Positions 34,186 through 43,311 of a stretch of 64,000 nucleotides of DNA are shown here, piece by piece. The stretch covers positions 9,698 through 73,697 of the forward strand of contig JAZLIS010000107.1 in the NCBI GenBank assembly GCA_045617505.1, given 5' to 3'. Numbering within the stretch: position 1 is the stretch's first letter; every line of letters starts with the position of its first letter. Source of the DNA: Cacconaster sp045617505 (lineage in GTDB: Bacteria > Bacteroidota > Bacteroidia > Bacteroidales > UBA932). The notes beneath the pieces were generated by a model. It saw nothing but the letters and a program-made list of their open reading frames with translations, searched no databases and had not been told where the DNA came from. The position numbers were made by a program, and so were the translations under genes.

Positions 34186-35565
34186 CTAAAACTCTGCTGT
34201 TTTTGGAGTACGGGGGAACGGTATGACATCCCTGATATTCGCCATTCCTGTCACGAACAGGAGAAGCCTCTCGAAGCCCAGACCGAAACCGCTGTGAGGG
34301 CAGCTTCCGTATCTGCGGGTATCAATATACCACCAGAGATTGGTCGTATCCATTCCCAGTTCTGAAATACGGTTATTGAGCTTCTCAAGAGAAGACTCTC
34401 TTTCGGAACCGCCTATTATCTCACCGATTTTCGGGAAAAGGACGTCAGTGCCCCTGACTGTCCGCCCGTCACCGTTCTGTTTCATATAGAAGGCCTTGAT
34501 ATCCTTGGGATAGTCCGTAAGGATTACCGGCTTCCCGAAATGTTTTTCAACCAGATAGCGCTCGTGCTCACTCTGAAGATCGACGCCCCAGGAGACAGGG
34601 AACTCGAATTTCTGGCCGCTCTTCAGGAGAATGTCGATTCCTTCGGTATAAGTCAGACGGACGAACTGGGTCGAGACGACGCTCTTCAGTCTTTCCGTAA
34701 GTTCGGGGTCAATCATCTTGGTGAGGAATGCTATGTCATCCGCACAGTTGTCAAGAGCATACTGCACGAGATATTTTATGAACTCCTCTTCAAGGTCCAT
34801 CAGGTCATTCACGTCATAGAACGCCATTTCAGGCTCAATCATCCAGAACTCGGCAAGATGGCGCGGGGTGTTGGAATTCTCGGCACGGAAAGTTGGCCCG
34901 AACGTATAGATGTTTCCAAGAGCCATCGCCCCAAGCTCTCCTTCAAGCTGACCGCTCACGGTCAACGAGGTATGCCTTCCGAAGAAGTCCTGACTGTAAT
35001 CTATGGTTCCGTCCTCCAATCTCGGCAGGTTGTCGGGGTCCAGAGTGGTAACCTGAAACATCTCTCCTGCACCTTCGCAGTCCGAAGCGGTGATAAGAGG
35101 TGTGTGCAGATAACAGAAACCCTTGTCATTGAAGAATTTATGTATGGCGAAAGCCATAGCGTGCCTGATTCTCAGCACCGCACCGAAAGTGTTCGTACGG
35201 GGACGAAGGTGAGCTATCTCTCGGAGAAACTCCATACTGTGTCCCTTCTTCTGCAGGGGATATGTTTCAGGATCCGCGACACCGTATATCTCTATCTCCC
35301 TGGCCTGAACCTCAACAGCCTGACCGGCGCCCTGAGAAGGGACAAGGTCGCCCTTGACGCAAATGCAGGCTCCGGTTGTAATCTGCTTCATAGTCTCTTC
35401 GTCGAACGAAACCACGTCACAGACAATCTGTATGTTGTTGATGGTGGAACCGTCATTCAGCGCTATGAATGCAACGTTCTTGTTTCCACGCTTTGTCCTC
35501 ACCCAGCCTTTGACTGTGATACCCGTCTCGGGCTGACCATTGAGATAATCCTTTATTCTCCTCAT
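34186..35565 (-). CDS. asnS: Asparaginyl-tRNA synthetase
   Basis: 459 residues. An N-terminal OB-fold anticodon domain (GITVKGWVRTKRGNKNVAFIALNDGST) precedes a class IIb core: RHAMAFAIHKFFNDKGFCYLHTPLI (motif 1), FGPTFRAENSNTPRHLAEFWMIEPEMAF (motif 2) and GFGLGFERLLLFVTGMANIRDVIPFPR (motif 3). The Asn-type signature and absence of an AspRS GAD insertion support AsnRS. It starts ten bases after the alkaline phosphatase gene. Confidence 0.96.
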   Translation of the reverse strand: MRRIKDYLNGQPETGITVKGWVRTKRGNKNVAFIALNDGSTINNIQIVCDVVSFDEETMKQITTGACICVKGDLVPSQGAGQAVEVQAREIEIYGVADPETYPLQKKGHSMEFLREIAHLRPRTNTFGAVLRIRHAMAFAIHKFFNDKGFCYLHTPLITASDCEGAGEMFQVTTLDPDNLPRLEDGTIDYSQDFFGRHTSLTVSGQLEGELGAMALGNIYTFGPTFRAENSNTPRHLAEFWMIEPEMAFYDVNDLMDLEEEFIKYLVQYALDNCADDIAFLTKMIDPELTERLKSVVSTQFVRLTYTEGIDILLKSGQKFEFPVSWGVDLQSEHERYLVEKHFGKPVILTDYPKDIKAFYMKQNGDGRTVRGTDVLFPKIGEIIGGSERESSLEKLNNRISELGMDTTNLWWYIDTRRYGSCPHSGFGLGFERLLLFVTGMANIRDVIPFPRTPKTAEF

Positions 35566-35575
35566 TATAAATTAA

Positions 35576-36784
35576 TTAGAATTTAACGCCCATAGCGGCA
35601 CATATTTTCTTGGGAATGTCTGTATTGTCCTGACGTGCAGCAAACTTTTCACTGCCCGCGCCGATGGCCCATACAGGAACGGGAGCCCCGCAGTGCGAGA
35701 ATGTGGTCCAACCCACCTTAGATTTCTTGTTCAAGTCATTGACGGCTTCCTTGCTGCCCATGTAATCGGCTACGGAATGTGGCGCATCGGGGGCGGTCAG
35801 TTCATCTATCACAGTAAGATCGAAGAAATAGTGATCACCGCTCAGTGCAAGGCCTCCGGTCTCGTGGTCGGCAGTGACGACAATCAGGGTCTCGTCGGCG
35901 TGCTTCCTGTAGAACTCGACTGCCACCTGAATTGCAGTGGAGAAATCTATCACCTCGAATATGGTGCTGGCAAGGTCCTGACTGTGAGCCGCCCAGTCAA
36001 TCTGACCTCCCTCCGACATAAGGAAGAAGCCTTTCTTGTTGCGTTCAAGCACTTCTATGGCGGCTTCCACTATCTGAGCCTGTGTCAAGGCTCCGGCGGG
36101 ACGGCCGAAAGCGTATGGAACGGCATCCTCCGACTCAATAGTGTCAATCAGAAACAGCTTGTCAGCCCCTTTTTTCGCACAAAAATCATCTATGCCATAA
36201 GTAACGGCATAACCTCCCTCGCTGATTATATCGTAAGCTGATTTCATATTATTATTCTTTCCATAGGCATCGATGATTCCGCCTCCGGCAAAGAATTCAA
36301 AACCTGTGAGAGGAAGTTCCTGAATAATATCATAGTAAGAATCTCTGCTCTTTGAATGGCCGTAGAACGCGGCGGGAGTGGCGTGGTTGATGCCAACGGT
36401 AGATGTTACTCCGACTGCATAACCGGCATCGTGAATCTTATACGCAATGCTGGTGAGAGACTCCAGGTCCGGAGTGACACCAAGCATACCGTTATTGGTC
36501 TTGGTACCTGTGGAAAGTGCCGTCCCGGCGGCTGAGGAACAGGTTATGGGGTTACTTGCAGAATATGTGGTAGCTATACCCAGAACCGGGAAACGGGTAA
36601 AGCTCAATGTATCCATTCCGATGAGACCACGTTCTTGCGCCAGATAAGCCTCGGCAGCGGCTACGTGGGAAAAGCCCATTCCGTCACCGATGAAATAGAA
36701 TACGTATTTCGCTCTCTTTTCACAGCAGGATGAAACGACTGCGGAAAGAAGCAGGACGGTGACTGTATATTTGAAAATCTTCAT
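35576..36784 (-). CDS. Alkaline phosphatase lipoprotein (PF00245 type)
   Basis: 402 residues from ATG 36784, which follows the exbD terminator; the upstream frame crosses that hairpin. Lipobox VSSC (Cys20). Metal and active-site motifs: FYFIGDGMGFSHV, TCSSAAGTALSTGTKTNNGM (nucleophile Ser region), VGINHATPAAFYGH, MSEGGQIDWAAHSQD and VTADHETGGLALSG. It would hydrolyse phosphomonoesters at the periplasmic or surface face. It leads a minus-strand run with asnS, udk, tonB-like, BASS and M20 genes. Confidence 0.92.
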   Translation of the reverse strand: MKIFKYTVTVLLLSAVVSSCCEKRAKYVFYFIGDGMGFSHVAAAEAYLAQERGLIGMDTLSFTRFPVLGIATTYSASNPITCSSAAGTALSTGTKTNNGMLGVTPDLESLTSIAYKIHDAGYAVGVTSTVGINHATPAAFYGHSKSRDSYYDIIQELPLTGFEFFAGGGIIDAYGKNNNMKSAYDIISEGGYAVTYGIDDFCAKKGADKLFLIDTIESEDAVPYAFGRPAGALTQAQIVEAAIEVLERNKKGFFLMSEGGQIDWAAHSQDLASTIFEVIDFSTAIQVAVEFYRKHADETLIVVTADHETGGLALSGDHYFFDLTVIDELTAPDAPHSVADYMGSKEAVNDLNKKSKVGWTTFSHCGAPVPVWAIGAGSEKFAARQDNTDIPKKICAAMGVKF

Positions 36785-36803
36785 ATCTGATGACAGGTCT
36801 ATT

Positions 36804-36833
36804 AAAAAAAGGGTGGCACTGTGACCACCCTTT
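36804..36833 (-). terminator. Terminator of the exbB-exbD operon
   Basis: On the minus strand AAAGGGTGG and CCACCCTTT form a 9-bp stem with an 8-base loop (36808-36833), followed by a run of seven T. It sits 19 bases after the second exbD and before the alkaline phosphatase ATG. Confidence 0.88.
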
Positions 36834-36852
36834 GATTGAATATACGATAAAA

Positions 36853-37317
36853 TTACATACCCTTTCGAGCTCCGTACATAATCTTGAGGGCTGAACAACG
36901 GCGAAGCTCCTGCTTGATATCCGTTATGATACCCATACGGGTGTCCTGGTCAGCCTTGATGTTCACTGTCATGAACGGACGGTCAACCTCGCTGAGGTTC
37001 TCACGCTCGGCGGCGATGAAATCACGGATGTCGTCTGTGTTCCTGAAAGCGTCGTTCAACTGGATTCTGGACTCAGTACCGTACTGCGCTACATACTGGT
37101 TTGTAGGCGTACCTACATATATGTAGGATGAAAGGTCCTTCCTTTCAAGTTTTGCAATCTCGGTAGCCTGAGGCAGAGTCACCCTGACTTTACGCTCGGT
37201 CTGACGCATTGAGGTGGAGACCATAAAGAACATCAAAATCATAAAGACGATGTCCGGAAGAGAAGCTGTACTGATGGCAGGTATCTCGCCATTATCCTTT
37301 TTGATAAATTTAGCCAT
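36853..37317 (-). CDS. ExbD/TolR-type transport protein (second copy)
   Basis: 154 residues with one N-terminal membrane helix (SLPDIVFMILMFFMVSTSM) that carries the conserved Asp for proton use. The C-terminal periplasmic domain has TVNIKADQDTRMGIITDIKQELRRC. It is the last gene of exbB-membrane protein-exbD-exbD, 11 bases after the first exbD, and is followed by a strong terminator. Confidence 0.92.
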   Translation of the reverse strand: MAKFIKKDNGEIPAISTASLPDIVFMILMFFMVSTSMRQTERKVRVTLPQATEIAKLERKDLSSYIYVGTPTNQYVAQYGTESRIQLNDAFRNTDDIRDFIAAERENLSEVDRPFMTVNIKADQDTRMGIITDIKQELRRCSALKIMYGARKGM

Positions 37318-37328
37318 ATCGATTCCTC

Positions 37329-37907
37329 CTATTTTTTCTTTACATCCTTAGGTTCTGCTTCAGAAACGCTCTGAGGAACTGCTTTACGGACAAGATCCTG
37401 TTTGTCAGTGTCAAGCTTGGCATATTTCTTTCCGTATGTCCTCATTGAGAACTCATCGCGAAGCTCGTTCACAGCGCGTATGATTTCGTTCTGAACTTCA
37501 ATATACTTGCTGTAGGTGGTCCCACGGTCATTCTGGAGAGAGATGACACCTTTTGACATTGTGACAGGGCCAAGACCCTCGATTTCCTCGACTTTCTTTT
37601 CAGGAAGGTTGGGGTCGTCGTTGGGGTTGGTCAGGAACTCTTTGATTTTATCTTTAAGCTGGCGGACATCCATCGGTTGGTTACCGGCAAACAATCTATC
37701 GTTGGAGTTGATTTTCACCTCAATGATATTACGACGGTTGACTTTCTGGTCCTCAGCCTTCTGGTCTTCAGTAGGGAGGGCGGGAAGACGGCGTGAAATA
37801 CCTTCCTCCTTGTCCATAGTAGTCACCATCAGGAAGAATATCAATGCGATGAAAGATATGTCCGCCATAGATGAGCCGTTAATTTCGGGAGTCTTTTTTG
37901 AAGCCAT
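37329..37907 (-). CDS. ExbD/TolR-type transport protein (first copy)
   Basis: 192 residues. The N-terminal helix SSMADISFIALIFFLMVTTM has the critical Asp; the periplasmic part differs strongly from its neighbour and contains a long insert with Pro, Asn and Lys (FLTNPNDDPNLPEKKVEEIEG). The two ExbD paralogues in one operon suggest a hetero-oligomer or two systems sharing one ExbB. It starts three bases after the four-helix protein gene. Confidence 0.9.
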   Translation of the reverse strand: MASKKTPEINGSSMADISFIALIFFLMVTTMDKEEGISRRLPALPTEDQKAEDQKVNRRNIIEVKINSNDRLFAGNQPMDVRQLKDKIKEFLTNPNDDPNLPEKKVEEIEGLGPVTMSKGVISLQNDRGTTYSKYIEVQNEIIRAVNELRDEFSMRTYGKKYAKLDTDKQDLVRKAVPQSVSEAEPKDVKKK

Positions 37908-37910
37908 ACT

Positions 37911-38321
37911 CTACTTGTTTATTACTTTACGGATACCGCTCCAGACAAGTGCACAGAATGCTCCCGCCACGAAGAGGTAGGTGATGAAGAGGGCCGCATC
38001 GGTGAACTTGAAAGTAGCATCAGTTACAGTCGTATTGACAGCCACGGCATTACCCGGAGCAATCAGGTAAGCGCCACCTACAATCACAACAACGGCAACC
38101 GCGAACACAATCAACTTGATAAGGCTCTTCTTATCCTTGAACGCGTTCACCAGCGGAAAACCGAGAGTGAAAAGCAGGGAAATCGCCACCAAGACATACG
38201 TCCAGCCAAGTATTACGTTCAGCATAGGCGAATCGACCGTCACGATTGAGGTCATCGCCAGAATGAACAATACCAGAGAAATGGCCAGAAGCGCATACTC
38301 GATATATTTGATGAATTTCAT
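37911..38321 (-). CDS. Small four-helix membrane protein in the ExbB/ExbD operon
   Basis: 136 residues with four hydrophobic segments (about 8-27, 33-57, 69-88, 107-128) and short charged loops (NAFKDKKSLIK). I do not recognise a named family. Its position between exbB and the first exbD, with three- and 19-base gaps, argues that it belongs to the energizing complex or its assembly. The arrangement resembles the conserved Bacteroidota exbB-hypothetical-exbD-exbD cluster. Confidence 0.7.
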   Translation of the reverse strand: MKFIKYIEYALLAISLVLFILAMTSIVTVDSPMLNVILGWTYVLVAISLLFTLGFPLVNAFKDKKSLIKLIVFAVAVVVIVGGAYLIAPGNAVAVNTTVTDATFKFTDAALFITYLFVAGAFCALVWSGIRKVINK

Positions 38322-38340
38322 AATCTGTCAGGAATAAAAA

Positions 38341-39117
38341 TTATTTTCTGTATTTAACGAGAATGTCAACGAGGTCGATTGAGGCGTTCTCCATATCAAC
38401 TACGATACCGTCAATCTTGGAAACGAGATAGTTGTAGAAAATCTGAAGGATAATTGCAACAACGAGACCACCTACAGTTGTGATCAAAGCCACTTTCATA
38501 CCACCTGCAACCAATGCCGGGCTGATGTCGCCGGCTACTTCGATTGCGTCGAAAGCCTGAATAAGACCGATAACTGTTCCCATGAATCCCAACATAGGTG
38601 CGATACCGATGAAGAGGGCGATCCAACTCATACCGCTTTCAAGCTGTCCCATCTGTACTGAACCGTAAGATACGACTGATTTCTCGATATTCTCGATATC
38701 CTGACCCTCCTTGACGCGGAGAAGTCCCTGATAATAGATGCTTGCTACAGGTCCGCGGGTATCACGGCAGATGTCAAGAGCTCCGTCGATGTCACCGGCT
38801 TTGAGTTTTTCTTCAACTTTTGCGGCAAGTTTCTTTGAATTCTGCTGGGCGAGGCTCAAAGTGAGGATTCTTTCGATTGCAATTGCAAGACCGAAGATAA
38901 GGCACACGAGAACCAATGACATGAAAGCTGCACCACCTTCAATGAAAATCTTCTTGATTGTCTGGTGCATAGGCTGACTTTCGGCAGGAGCGTCAAAAGG
39001 ATTCACCTCTTCCGTATCCGGAGCGACAGGGGCTACAGCCTTAGCGTTGGCTTGTTGATACTCGGCAGACACAGCAAGAATACCGATAACTGCCAAAAAC
39101 ATGAAAAATTTTTTCAT
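38341..39117 (-). CDS. MotA/TolQ/ExbB proton channel protein
   Basis: 258 residues. The N-terminus looks like a signal or extra helix (FFMFLAVIGILAVSA) followed by a short Pro/Glu region, an extension seen in Bacteroidota ExbB. The three core helices follow: MSLVLVCLIFGLAIAIERI, WIALFIGIAPMLGFMGTVIGLIQAF (channel helix) and VALITTVGGLVVAIILQIFYNYL. With the ExbDs it converts proton flow into force for TonB-dependent uptake. It heads the four-gene operon; upstream 39118-39241 is AT-rich and I see no exact -7 box there. Confidence 0.92.
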   Translation of the reverse strand: MKKFFMFLAVIGILAVSAEYQQANAKAVAPVAPDTEEVNPFDAPAESQPMHQTIKKIFIEGGAAFMSLVLVCLIFGLAIAIERILTLSLAQQNSKKLAAKVEEKLKAGDIDGALDICRDTRGPVASIYYQGLLRVKEGQDIENIEKSVVSYGSVQMGQLESGMSWIALFIGIAPMLGFMGTVIGLIQAFDAIEVAGDISPALVAGGMKVALITTVGGLVVAIILQIFYNYLVSKIDGIVVDMENASIDLVDILVKYRK

Positions 39118-39241
39118 AAGTTTTGTAATTAATTATTAAACAAAGAATTAGATAAATAATAACCTTAATTTTTAATCATTTGAACACAAAATGCCCAATG
39201 AATTATTGTGCAATTTAATGATTTTATTTTAAAAAACCATC

Positions 39242-40279
39242 TTATTTTGAAATTTCTCCACATATGTTTACGGAAAGATACTGTTTCACCCTCCCGGTAT
39301 CCGAATATCTTCCCAGCAGAATGAACAGTTTCGTAAGAGCGGATTCCGTCGTGATGTCATAGCCTCCGACCACACCTATCTTCCCAAGTACATCCCCGTT
39401 CGCATAAGCACCCATATCCACGCTTCCCGCTTGACACTGGGTCACGTTGATGATTATGCCGCCGCTCTGCGAAAAAGCCGAGAGCGCTTCAATGAATTCA
39501 GGAGAGTTCATCGAATTGCCGGATCCGTATGTTTCAAGCACGACGGCCTTGAGGTTCCCCATACCAAGGATAGCCTTCACATATTCACAGGACATTCCCG
39601 GGAAAATTTTCAATATGGCCACACGGGTGTCAAGATCCGTATTGACAGTCAAAGGGACGCCCCATTGCCCCGGGTACCTGATCTGCTGACGGTTATATCT
39701 GATATGAATACCCACTTCCGCCAAAGGGAGACAATTGGCGGAGATGAAGGCATTGAAATCTTCCGCGCTGTATTTGGTGGTCCTGTTGCCCCTGTAGAGC
39801 TTGTTCTCGAAAAAGATGCACACTTCCGGAACGATGGCGTGTCCGTCGGAATCCTGGGCTGCGGCAATCTCAATGGAAGATATCAGATTGTCCCGGCCGT
39901 CCGTGCGGACAACCCCTATCGGCAGCTGGCTTCCCGTGAAAATGACCGGCTTCTCCAGATTTTCGAGCATAAAGCTCAGGGCTGAAGCGGAGTATGCCAT
40001 CGTGTCTGTGCCGTGAAGGATGACAAATCCATCGTATTTATTATAATTGGTGTCGATAATCCTGCAGAGATCCACCCAGAGGTCAGGGCGGACATCAGAT
40101 GAATCTATGATAGGGTCGAAGGAGATGTTGTCGATTTCATATCCCAGCTCACGGAGTTCCGGGACCTCCATAGTAATCTGGTTGAAATCAAATGGCTTGA
40201 GCACTCCTGACTCGGAGTCCCGCTTCATCCCTATCGTACCTCCGGTATAAATGAGAAGAATCCGCTTCATTGGAATCAT
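39242..40279 (-). CDS. ansA: Type I L-asparaginase
   Basis: 345 residues from ATG 40279, which shares ATGA with the tatD stop; an ATG three codons later (40270) begins the usual MKRILLIYTGGTIGM. Active-site motifs are TGGTIGM and LHGTDTMAYSASALSFML; KPVIFTGSQLPIG, LYRGNRTTK and QCQAGSVDMGAY are also typical. There is no signal peptide, fitting the cytoplasmic type. It hydrolyses asparagine to aspartate and ammonia. Confidence 0.94.
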   Translation of the reverse strand: MIPMKRILLIYTGGTIGMKRDSESGVLKPFDFNQITMEVPELRELGYEIDNISFDPIIDSSDVRPDLWVDLCRIIDTNYNKYDGFVILHGTDTMAYSASALSFMLENLEKPVIFTGSQLPIGVVRTDGRDNLISSIEIAAAQDSDGHAIVPEVCIFFENKLYRGNRTTKYSAEDFNAFISANCLPLAEVGIHIRYNRQQIRYPGQWGVPLTVNTDLDTRVAILKIFPGMSCEYVKAILGMGNLKAVVLETYGSGNSMNSPEFIEALSAFSQSGGIIINVTQCQAGSVDMGAYANGDVLGKIGVVGGYDITTESALTKLFILLGRYSDTGRVKQYLSVNICGEISK

Positions 40280-41049
40280 ATTTTGAAAAGTGAACGTGCA
40301 TTTGCGCTTGTCACGGCTCCCACCTCCTCAACGGTCAGCCCCTTGATTGAGGCGACCTTTCCGGCGACGAATCTGACATACGAACTTTCATTCCGCTCTC
40401 CACGGTGCGGTACAGGTGTGAGCCAGGGGCAGTCTGTCTCAAGAATGATGTCGGAGAGGGACATTGCCGCGATTGTGTCGGCAACCCCCGCGTTTTTGTA
40501 TGTAGCCACCCCTCCTATCCCGAATTTGAAGTCACCGGACTTCAGATACCCGCGATATGTCTCATAGCTTCCGGAAAAAGCGTGGAAAGAGCCCTTCATC
40601 GTGACTCCCTTCATATCCTCCAGGACTTTGAGCATCAATCCGGCAGCGTCACGCAGATGGATGATGAGCGGCAAATCCTTTCTGGCCGCCATCTCTATCT
40701 GGTTTTCAAATACTTCAATCTGCTCCTTCCGATATTTGTCAGACCAGTGAAGATCGAGTCCGACCTCTCCGACGGCATAAAACCTTCTCTCTTCAAGATG
40801 CTCCTCCACAAACCGGTACTCTTCTCTCCAGGAGTCGTTCACCGAAGTGGGATGAAGGCCGATGCAGGGATATGCAAAACCGGGAAGGCGGTCAGCCGCG
40901 GAGAGCATCCTGCCATAGTTGGAGATGTCTATCCCGGGCAGTATGAGAGCCGAGACCCCGCTTTCCCTGGCCCGGGAGACAGCCTCCTCAAAGTCCGAAT
41001 CGAAAGCTTCGTCGTATATATGTGAATGGGTATCTATGAATTCCGCCAT
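40276..41049 (-). CDS. TatD family metal-dependent hydrolase
   Basis: 257 residues from MAEFIDTHSHIYD; the longer frame starts inside dprA. Metal ligands appear as FIDTHSH, GEVGLDLHW, LIIHLRDA, GSFHAFSGS and LETDCPWLTPVPHRG. TatD proteins are DNases or related hydrolases acting in DNA repair or quality control. Its ATG lies one base after the dprA stop and its stop shares ATGA with ansA, so dprA-tatD-ansA is tightly coupled. Confidence 0.93.
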   Translation of the reverse strand: MAEFIDTHSHIYDEAFDSDFEEAVSRARESGVSALILPGIDISNYGRMLSAADRLPGFAYPCIGLHPTSVNDSWREEYRFVEEHLEERRFYAVGEVGLDLHWSDKYRKEQIEVFENQIEMAARKDLPLIIHLRDAAGLMLKVLEDMKGVTMKGSFHAFSGSYETYRGYLKSGDFKFGIGGVATYKNAGVADTIAAMSLSDIILETDCPWLTPVPHRGERNESSYVRFVAGKVASIKGLTVEEVGAVTSANARSLFKI

Positions 41050-41050
41050 A

Positions 41051-42184
41051 TCATCCGCAAATATAGTAAAAATGGCGGTCGATGTATATGCGCCCCGCCA
41101 GTTCCAGAGCCAGAAGTTCAGAAGAGAGCCTCTGCGGCACGATTCCGGAACGTTCTGCGATATCTTCTGCGGAAAGAGGTCCTTCATACCTCAGTATCTT
41201 CAATATGACTCCGCCATCCACGGAAACGGAACTGTCGAACAAAAGCGGCTCTCTCTTTACAGTCCTCTTCCAGCCGAGGGTGTCGGCAATGGCGCGAGGG
41301 TTATTCATTATTACAGCTGAATTATTGTATATAAGATTGTTGCACCCGGCGAAAGAAGGGTCATCCATATTCCCGGGGACCGCGAACAGTTCCCTGGAAT
41401 ATTGGACTGCAAGAGAAGCTGTGATAAGGCCTCCGCCCTTTTCGTAGGACTGGGCAAGCAGAACGGCATCCGCCATACCGGCGATAATTCTGTTGCGGCG
41501 CAGGAAAGTGAAGCGTTCCGGACAGGTCTTCGCTGGAAAATCCGTGACAAGGCCGCCGGTTTCCAATATTTTCCTGGCAAGGTCGCGATGACGGGGAGGA
41601 TAGATTTCATCCAAGCCCGTTGGAAGCACAGCCACCGTCCTGAGTCCCGCATCAAGTGCCGCCTGATGGGCCGTTCCGTCAATCCCCAAAGCGAGTCCGC
41701 TCACAATCAAAGGTTTGACAGCTTCCGCAGACAATGATTCCACTATCCTTCTCACAGCCGTCTTACCACAACCGGAGGCACGCCGGGTCCCGACAATTGA
41801 AACTATTCTGGTGGCATTGAGATCCACGTCGCCCTTGCAATAGAGGATGAGCGGCGCATCCGGACACTCCCTGAGCCTTGACGGATATCCGTCCGATTCA
41901 AAAGTCTCCATCCGTATGCCGTATTTGGCGGCCCATTCCACCTCCCCTGCAGCTCTTTCAAGAATTGCCGGGTCCCGTATCCGGGAAATATACCTTTCCC
42001 CTCCCGGCATAATCTCCTTGAGTTCCTTTTCGTCAAGGGAAAACAGCTTCCCCGGCTCGGGGAATCTTTCTACAAGCGACAATCCGGCGCTGCACTTTTC
42101 CGCAAATATCAGATTGAGGGCACACCAATAAACAAGCGAGTCGTATTCCATCTTTTTTCCCGCAAAGTATGGAATACGGCTCAC
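41051..42184 (-). CDS. dprA: DNA-processing protein DprA
   Basis: 377 residues; a start at MEYDSLVYW (42151) would give 366. The Rossmann-fold DprA core has VSIVGTRRASGCGK, VSGLALGIDGTAHQAAL, VLPTGLDEIYPPRHRDLA and GGGLITASLAVQYSRELFAVPGN. The C-terminal winged helix (ILRYEGPLSAEDIAERSGI) is present. It loads RecA onto incoming single-stranded DNA in natural transformation. Bacteroidales carry it widely, even where competence is unproven. Confidence 0.94.
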   Translation of the reverse strand: MSRIPYFAGKKMEYDSLVYWCALNLIFAEKCSAGLSLVERFPEPGKLFSLDEKELKEIMPGGERYISRIRDPAILERAAGEVEWAAKYGIRMETFESDGYPSRLRECPDAPLILYCKGDVDLNATRIVSIVGTRRASGCGKTAVRRIVESLSAEAVKPLIVSGLALGIDGTAHQAALDAGLRTVAVLPTGLDEIYPPRHRDLARKILETGGLVTDFPAKTCPERFTFLRRNRIIAGMADAVLLAQSYEKGGGLITASLAVQYSRELFAVPGNMDDPSFAGCNNLIYNNSAVIMNNPRAIADTLGWKRTVKREPLLFDSSVSVDGGVILKILRYEGPLSAEDIAERSGIVPQRLSSELLALELAGRIYIDRHFYYICG

Positions 42185-42208
42185 GTCCGTATGTCTGAAA
42201 CGTAAAAA

Positions 42209-43285
42209 TTATATAATCAGCATCGCATCTCCGTATGTGCCGAACTGGTACCCCTGATCAAGAGCAGTCTGATACGCATTCATAACTTTCTCGAAACCAC
42301 CGAAAGCCGCGGCATTCATAAGCATCGTGCTCTGGGGAAGATGGAAGTTGGTTATCATGGCATCGGGGATGGAATAGTGATAGGGCGGAAAGATGAATTT
42401 GTTCGTCCACCCGTCGAACGGACGCACCTCGTCAGTGGTGGTCACGTATGTCTCCAAAGCCCTGACAACGGTGACACCGACTGCAACAACCTTATGTCCG
42501 TTGCGTTTGGCTCTATTGACTGCATCGGCGCTGGCTTCCGGAATAATCACCCTCTCGGAATCCATCTTGTGCTTTGAGAGGTCCTCCACGTCAACCGCGC
42601 GGAAATGGGCATTGCCCATATAAACAGTAATGAAAGTGGTGTCAATATCGGCCAGTTCCATCCTCTTGAAGAGGATTTTGCTGAAATGGAGGCCCGCCGC
42701 GGGAGAAGAGACAGCCCCTTCATTCTTTGCAAAAATGGTCTGGAAACGCTCCGTATCGATTTCCTCGGCACAGGGCCGGACCCATTTGGGAATCGGCAGA
42801 GAGCCCATATTGTAAAGGGTCTCCTTAAACTCTTCGTATGTGCCGTCGAAAAGGAAACGGAGGGTACGCCCGCGGGAAGTGGTGTTGTCGATAACTTCCG
42901 CAACAAGCGAATCATTTTCACCGAAATAGAGCTTGTTCCCGATTCTGATTTTTCGTGCCGGATCGACCAGCACGTCCCAAAGACGCTGCTCGCTGTTGAG
43001 TTCACGCAGAAGGAACACCTCGATTTTAGCCCCCGTCTTCTCCTTGTTTCCCACAAGTCTTGCCGGGAAAACCTTGGCATCGTTGAATACGAAGAGGTCG
43101 TGAGGTTTTATATAGGGTTCATCCGACCCCTCGGGACAAATACTGAGAAGATCCTTGAACACTTTGTGCTGGATGGCTCCCGTTTTTCTGTCCAGAACCA
43201 TCAGTTTGCATTCATCACGTTCTTCCGAAGGATATTTGGCCACCCTCTCTGCAGGCAGGTCAAATCTGAATTGGGAAAGTTTCAT
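42209..43285 (-). CDS. queA: S-adenosylmethionine:tRNA ribosyltransferase-isomerase
   Basis: 358 residues from MKLSQFRFDLPAERVAKYPSE; the ten residues upstream are not needed. Typical blocks: DLFVFNDAKVFPARL, GAKIEVFLLR, PIPKWVRPCAEEIDTERFQTIFAKNEGAVSSPAAGLHFS and ITNFHLPQSTMLMNAAAFGG. It adds the epoxycyclopentane precursor ring to queuosine tRNA. The start lies 26 bases after the S41 protease stop. Confidence 0.95.
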   Translation of the reverse strand: MKLSQFRFDLPAERVAKYPSEERDECKLMVLDRKTGAIQHKVFKDLLSICPEGSDEPYIKPHDLFVFNDAKVFPARLVGNKEKTGAKIEVFLLRELNSEQRLWDVLVDPARKIRIGNKLYFGENDSLVAEVIDNTTSRGRTLRFLFDGTYEEFKETLYNMGSLPIPKWVRPCAEEIDTERFQTIFAKNEGAVSSPAAGLHFSKILFKRMELADIDTTFITVYMGNAHFRAVDVEDLSKHKMDSERVIIPEASADAVNRAKRNGHKVVAVGVTVVRALETYVTTTDEVRPFDGWTNKFIFPPYHYSIPDAMITNFHLPQSTMLMNAAAFGGFEKVMNAYQTALDQGYQFGTYGDAMLII

Positions 43286-43311
43286 AGGTTCAGTTTTGTT
43301 TGTTTCAAAAA

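Noticed and set aside
34540..35586. 348-codon open frame on the + strand
   Set aside because: Antisense shadow of asnS.
41058..41065. TATATTTG on the minus strand as a tatD promoter
   Set aside because: It lies inside the last codons of dprA, no -33 box stands upstream, and tatD starts one base after the dprA stop. Coupled translation explains it better.
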